Assembly (NCBI GenBank): GCA_017615795.1
Contig: JAFZZK010000046.1
Location: 1-52,598, forward strand
Length of the DNA stretch: 52,598 bases
Direction: 5' to 3'
From: Bacteroidales bacterium
Lineage (GTDB): Bacteria > Bacteroidota > Bacteroidia > Bacteroidales > WCHB1-69
Shown piece after piece: positions 49,708 through 52,598 of the stretch. Position 1 is the stretch's first letter. Each line of letters opens with the position of its first letter. The notes beneath the pieces were generated by a model that was given only the letters and a program-made list of their open reading frames with translations, ran no database searches and was not told where the DNA came from. The position numbers and the translations under genes are program-made.

Positions 49708-51768
49708 ATGCAAATATCCAAACTTCGCAACATAGGCATCGCGGCGCACATCGACGCCGGCAAGACCACCGTTTCCGAACGGATTCTCTTCTTCACGGGC
49801 GTGAACCGCAAGGTGGGTGAGACCCACGATGGCCAGGCCACGATGGATTTCATGAAACAGGAGCAGGAGCGTGGCATCACCATCGCCTCCGCCGCCATCA
49901 CCGCCAATTGGAACGGGCATCAGATCAATCTCATCGATACGCCGGGCCACGTGGACTTCACCATAGAGGTGGAGCGCTCGCTGCGCGTTATCGACGGCAT
50001 GGTGGCAGTGTTCTGCGCCGTGGGCGGCGTGGAGCCCCAGAGCGAAACTGTCTGGAACCAGGCCGACAAATACCGCGTGCCGCGCATCGCCTTCGTCAAC
50101 AAGATGGACCGCACGGGCGCCGACTTCAACGAGGTGGTGGTCCAGATGAACAAGTACCTCGGCGCCAACGCCATGCCCATCCACCTGCCCATCGGGGCGG
50201 AGAACGACTTCCTGGGGATGATTGACCTCGTGACGATGCAGGCCATCACCTTCACGGACAAGGAGCGCTTGGTGGGCGACATTCCCGCCGAGCTGTTGCC
50301 TGCCGCACAGGAGGCGCGCCGCGTCATGATTGAGAAATTGGCCGACGTGGACGACGAGATTGCCGAGCTGTACCTCGAAGACGCGGAGATAGGGGAGGAG
50401 TTGCTTAAGAAATCCATTCGCATGGCTACCATTAAATTGATGGTTACTCCTGTGTTGTGTGGTGCTGCGTACAAGAACAAGGGTGTCCAATTGCTATTGG
50501 ATGCTGTGGTTGATTTTCTGCCTTCCCCGACGGATCTTGGTGCTGTCATTGCACATGATCCCGCCGACGAGGAACGCACCATCCAGCGCAACCCGTCCGC
50601 GAACGAGAAGTTCTCGGCATTGGCCTTCAAGCTTATCAACGACCCATACGTGGGGCAGCAGACTTTCATCCGCATCTTCAGTGGCAAACTGGTCAGCGGC
50701 ATGAGTGTATACAATACCAATAAAGGCAAGAATGAGCGTGTGGGGCGCATTTTCCGCATCAAGGCCAAGGAGCGCGAAGAGATCAGCGAGGCCGGCTGTG
50801 GCGAGATTGTGGCCTTGGTTGGCATGAAATACACGCGCACGGGTGACACGCTATGCGACGAGAACCAGCCCATCCTGCTGGAATCCATCAAGGTGCCGCC
50901 TGCCGTCATCGAGATGAAGGTGGAACTGGAAGACAAGAAGAGCCGCGACAAATTGGGCGAGGCATTGGCCAAGCTCTGCAACGAAGACCCCTCCTTCCAC
51001 GCCCACTTCGACGAGGAGACGGAGGAGACCATCATTGCCGGTATGGGCGAGTTGCATCTTGAGATATTGGTGGAGCGCTTGCGCGACGAGTTCAAGGTGC
51101 CGGTCACGGTCGGCGAGCCTTCGGTGTCGTTCCGTGAGACCATCACCACCGCGGTGGAGAACAATTACCGCCACGTCAAGCAGACTGGCGGCAAGGGACA
51201 GTTCGCCCACACGGTCATCCGTTTCGAGCCGAACCCGGGCAAGGGCTTCGAGTTTGTGGATGTCACCAAGGGCGGCGTCATCCCCAAGGAGTATATTCCT
51301 TCTGTGGAGAAGGGGTTGCGCAACGCAATGGAGAAGAGTCCTGTGGCGGGTTATCCTGTTGTGGATGTGAAATGCGTGTTGGTGGACGGTGGCTTCCATC
51401 CCGTCGATTCAAGCGATATGGCCTTCCAGCTGTGCGCCGCACAGTGCTTCAAGCAGGCCTTCAAGAAGGCGAACCCCATCATCATGGAGCCGGTGATGAA
51501 GATCGAGGTGAACACGCCTGACGACTACATCGGCAATGTGACCCGCGACCTCACCAAGCGCCGCGGCCGCATCGAGAACATGCGCCGTTTCCGCAAAGGC
51601 TCGCAAAAGTTGGACGGTTTCTGTCCGCTGATGGAGATGTTCGGCTACGCCACCGCGTTGCGCAACGTCACCTCCGGCAGGGCTAACTATTCGATGGAGT
51701 TCTACCAATATATGCCAATGCCCGCGGCAAAGCAGGAGGAAGTGATAAAGGAGAGAATTAAGAATTGA
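49708..51768 (+). CDS. fusA: elongation factor G paralogue
   Basis: A 686-residue translational GTPase. G1 is [10 protein letters not shown] (about 12-21), the switch I region is [10 protein letters not shown]3 is DTPGHVDF and G4 is [10 protein letters not shown]. Domains II-V follow in standard order, with [16 protein letters not shown] in domain IV and [20 protein letters not shown] in domain V. EF-G moves tRNA and mRNA on the ribosome. It is shorter than the usual Bacteroidota FusA (about 700-720) and stands alone, away from rpsL/rpsG, so it may be a second EF-G; this last point is inference. The gene end lies inside a heptamer repeat. Confidence 0.92.
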   Translation: MQISKLRNIGIAAHIDAGKTTVSERILFFTGVNRKVGETHDGQATMDFMKQEQERGITIASAAITANWNGHQINLIDTPGHVDFTIEVERSLRVIDGMVAVFCAVGGVEPQSETVWNQADKYRVPRIAFVNKMDRTGADFNEVVVQMNKYLGANAMPIHLPIGAENDFLGMIDLVTMQAITFTDKERLVGDIPAELLPAAQEARRVMIEKLADVDDEIAELYLEDAEIGEELLKKSIRMATIKLMVTPVLCGAAYKNKGVQLLLDAVVDFLPSPTDLGAVIAHDPADEERTIQRNPSANEKFSALAFKLINDPYVGQQTFIRIFSGKLVSGMSVYNTNKGKNERVGRIFRIKAKEREEISEAGCGEIVALVGMKYTRTGDTLCDENQPILLESIKVPPAVIEMKVELEDKKSRDKLGEALAKLCNEDPSFHAHFDEETEETIIAGMGELHLEILVERLRDEFKVPVTVGEPSVSFRETITTAVENNYRHVKQTGGKGQFAHTVIRFEPNPGKGFEFVDVTKGGVIPKEYIPSVEKGLRNAMEKSPVAGYPVVDVKCVLVDGGFHPVDSSDMAFQLCAAQCFKQAFKKANPIIMEPVMKIEVNTPDDYIGNVTRDLTKRRGRIENMRRFRKGSQKLDGFCPLMEMFGYATALRNVTSGRANYSMEFYQYMPMPAAKQEEVIKERIKN

Positions 51769-51789
51769 GAATTAAGAATTGAGAATTAA
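51755..51789. repeat. heptamer tandem repeat GAATTRA, five units
   Basis: Five 7-bp units alternate GAATTAA and GAATTGA from 51755 to 51789. The first two units encode the last residues and stop codon of EF-G (Arg-Ile-Lys-Asn-stop). The rest is intergenic and lies directly before the truncated AraC gene. Confidence 0.85.
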
Positions 51790-51818
51790 AGCACACTGTC
51801 AAACGCCAGTCGTTCTCG

Positions 51819-52244
51819 ATGAAATCAATCCGGGGCCTGCAGACTGCCCTGATGTGCGAACTTCGCAACATCATCAAGAAGGAAGAGGCTGACGATTCCC
51901 ATCCAACCATTGGCCGGAAGGAATTCATCTTCCAAGAATTTTTGACATTGGTCAACCGGTATGCGGACAAAGAGCACAACATCGCATTCTACGCCGACAG
52001 GCTGTGCCTGACGCCAAACCATCTGGGCACCTCTATCCGCGAGGCCAGTGGGGTGACCGTGCTGGACTGGATTCACCGTCGCATCATCCAACAAGCTAAA
52101 CTGCTCCTGATGTACAGCGATCTGCCCGTCGGGGAAATTGCCGACCAGTTGAACTTCTCCTCCGCATCCTCCTTCTGCAAGTTCTTCAAAAAAAAGACCG
52201 ACATCACACCCCTACAATACCGTGAAGAAAGCGAGAGGCGATAA
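51819..52244 (+). CDS. AraC-family regulator, 5'-truncated (DNA-binding half only)
   Basis: A 141-residue protein consisting of a linker helix and the AraC/XylS double helix-turn-helix. The first HTH lies near 60-85 (SFYADRLCLTPNHLGTSIRE-like in relatives; here IAFYADRLCLTPNHLGTS). The second lies near 105-130 (VGEIADQLNFSSASSFCKFF), followed by the family signature KKTDITPLQYRE. Full-length relatives are 280-300 residues with an N-terminal cupin sensor, which is missing. The start follows a microsatellite by about 30 nt, so an upstream deletion is likely. It may still bind DNA, but ligand control would be lost. No -7 box was seen. Confidence 0.8.
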   Translation: MKSIRGLQTALMCELRNIIKKEEADDSHPTIGRKEFIFQEFLTLVNRYADKEHNIAFYADRLCLTPNHLGTSIREASGVTVLDWIHRRIIQQAKLLLMYSDLPVGEIADQLNFSSASSFCKFFKKKTDITPLQYREESERR

Positions 52245-52559
52245 ATATGGCATTTTAAATAGGGTTGGAAAAAGGGGGAGAAGAAGTGTGTGACTTTTAT
52301 AGTTTCCTTATAGGAAGATGCTGCTGTGACGTTTTGTATTTTCCAATTACAATCTTTCTCGGTGAGCTTGCCAAGTGCCATGTGGAGCGTCTTTTCCGCG
52401 GCGTGGGAGAACGTGGAGACGAGAAAGCACGATGTTCGCCGCGAAACGGGTGAAGGGTCCGACGAGCATGCGTGAGGGATTGCAGCGGAAATGGCTGGCT
52501 TGCCGGCCATTGCAGCGGAAAGCCCGACGGCGCGGCGGCAGTTGGTTGCATGCACGATG
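52245..52559. other. non-coding tail, no gene recognised
   Basis: No reading frame on either strand resembles a protein. The minus-strand frame that runs through this stretch overlaps the AraC gene antisense and has no family features. I see no RNA gene here. Confidence 0.5.
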
Positions 52560-52587
52560 GTAGGGACGGGGCGCGTCCCGTCCCTAC
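52560..52587. repeat. REP-like palindrome, GTAGGGACGGG arms
   Basis: The 28 bp read the same on both strands except for one G-U-type pair of positions (52571 and 52576). It is of the same style as the GTAGGGGCGA palindrome at 48835-48862 and may continue as a cluster past the window edge. Confidence 0.7.
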
Positions 52588-52598
52588 GACCGTACGTG

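Noticed and set aside
49920-51164. Minus-strand open frame of about 414 codons opposite the EF-G gene
   Set aside because: Antisense shadow of a canonical EF-G; Ser/Arg/Thr-rich, with no promoter.
52073-52555. Minus-strand frame over the AraC 3' end and the right tail
   Set aside because: It overlaps the AraC domain antisense, has low-complexity Ser/Ala composition and no family similarity.

Overview
The window comes from a member of the Bacteroidota, most likely Bacteroidales. Nearly every transcription unit is preceded by the TAnnTTTG -7 box of this phylum (TATCTTTG, TACTTTTG, TATTTTTG). Shine-Dalgarno sites are weak. Several secreted proteins end in type IX secretion (T9SS) sorting domains of type A or type B. 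SecD and SecF are fused, a PorE-like OmpA protein is present, and small genes such as a DUF3127 protein fit the phylum. I cannot name a genus.

Left part (0-29 kb) is mainly core and cell-envelope genes. In order: an MscS channel, rpsT, a thioesterase, a SpoU/TrmH methyltransferase, tRNA-Val(CAC), a small lipoprotein, an SRPBCC-like protein overlapping lptB, a GATE-domain membrane protein with an OprP-like porin, a PorE-like TPR/PD40/OmpA protein, secDF, and a lptD-type gene. From a divergent promoter runs a long plus-strand series: an Amidase_3 enzyme, an MCE/MlaD protein, a DUF3127 protein, an NlpC/P60 peptidase, mltG, a ROK kinase, a second thioesterase and a fused esterase-HAD protein. A large unrecognised membrane-anchored protein and enolase follow.

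Middle part (29-44 kb) holds a nucleosidase-like gene with a GH29 fucosidase, tRNA-Ser(GGA) and tRNA-Val(GAC), then a T9SS cargo cluster: an M6-like metalloprotease (type A tail), a small cysteine-containing secreted protein and two tandem giant CUB/P-domain/PKD proteins with type B tails. After these come a helix-hairpin-helix protein, a nitroreductase, an unknown protein and an SF1 helicase.

Right part (44-52.6 kb) is the most unusual. An ECF sigma factor carries a fused anti-sigma-like segment, a transmembrane helix and a periplasmic tail. It overlaps by 4 nt an outer-membrane barrel gene broken by one in-frame TAG, and the two periplasmic tails share HDTVY-like motifs. Next lies an island of decay and repeats: a tRNA relic, small palindromes, and an AAA ATPase/DUF234-like gene bracketed by two 58-bp near-identical palindromic repeats in the same orientation. 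Beyond it is a frameshifted and truncated T9SS cargo remnant. An EF-G paralogue, a heptamer microsatellite and a 5'-truncated AraC regulator end the window. No CRISPR array, complete prophage or known insertion sequence was seen.
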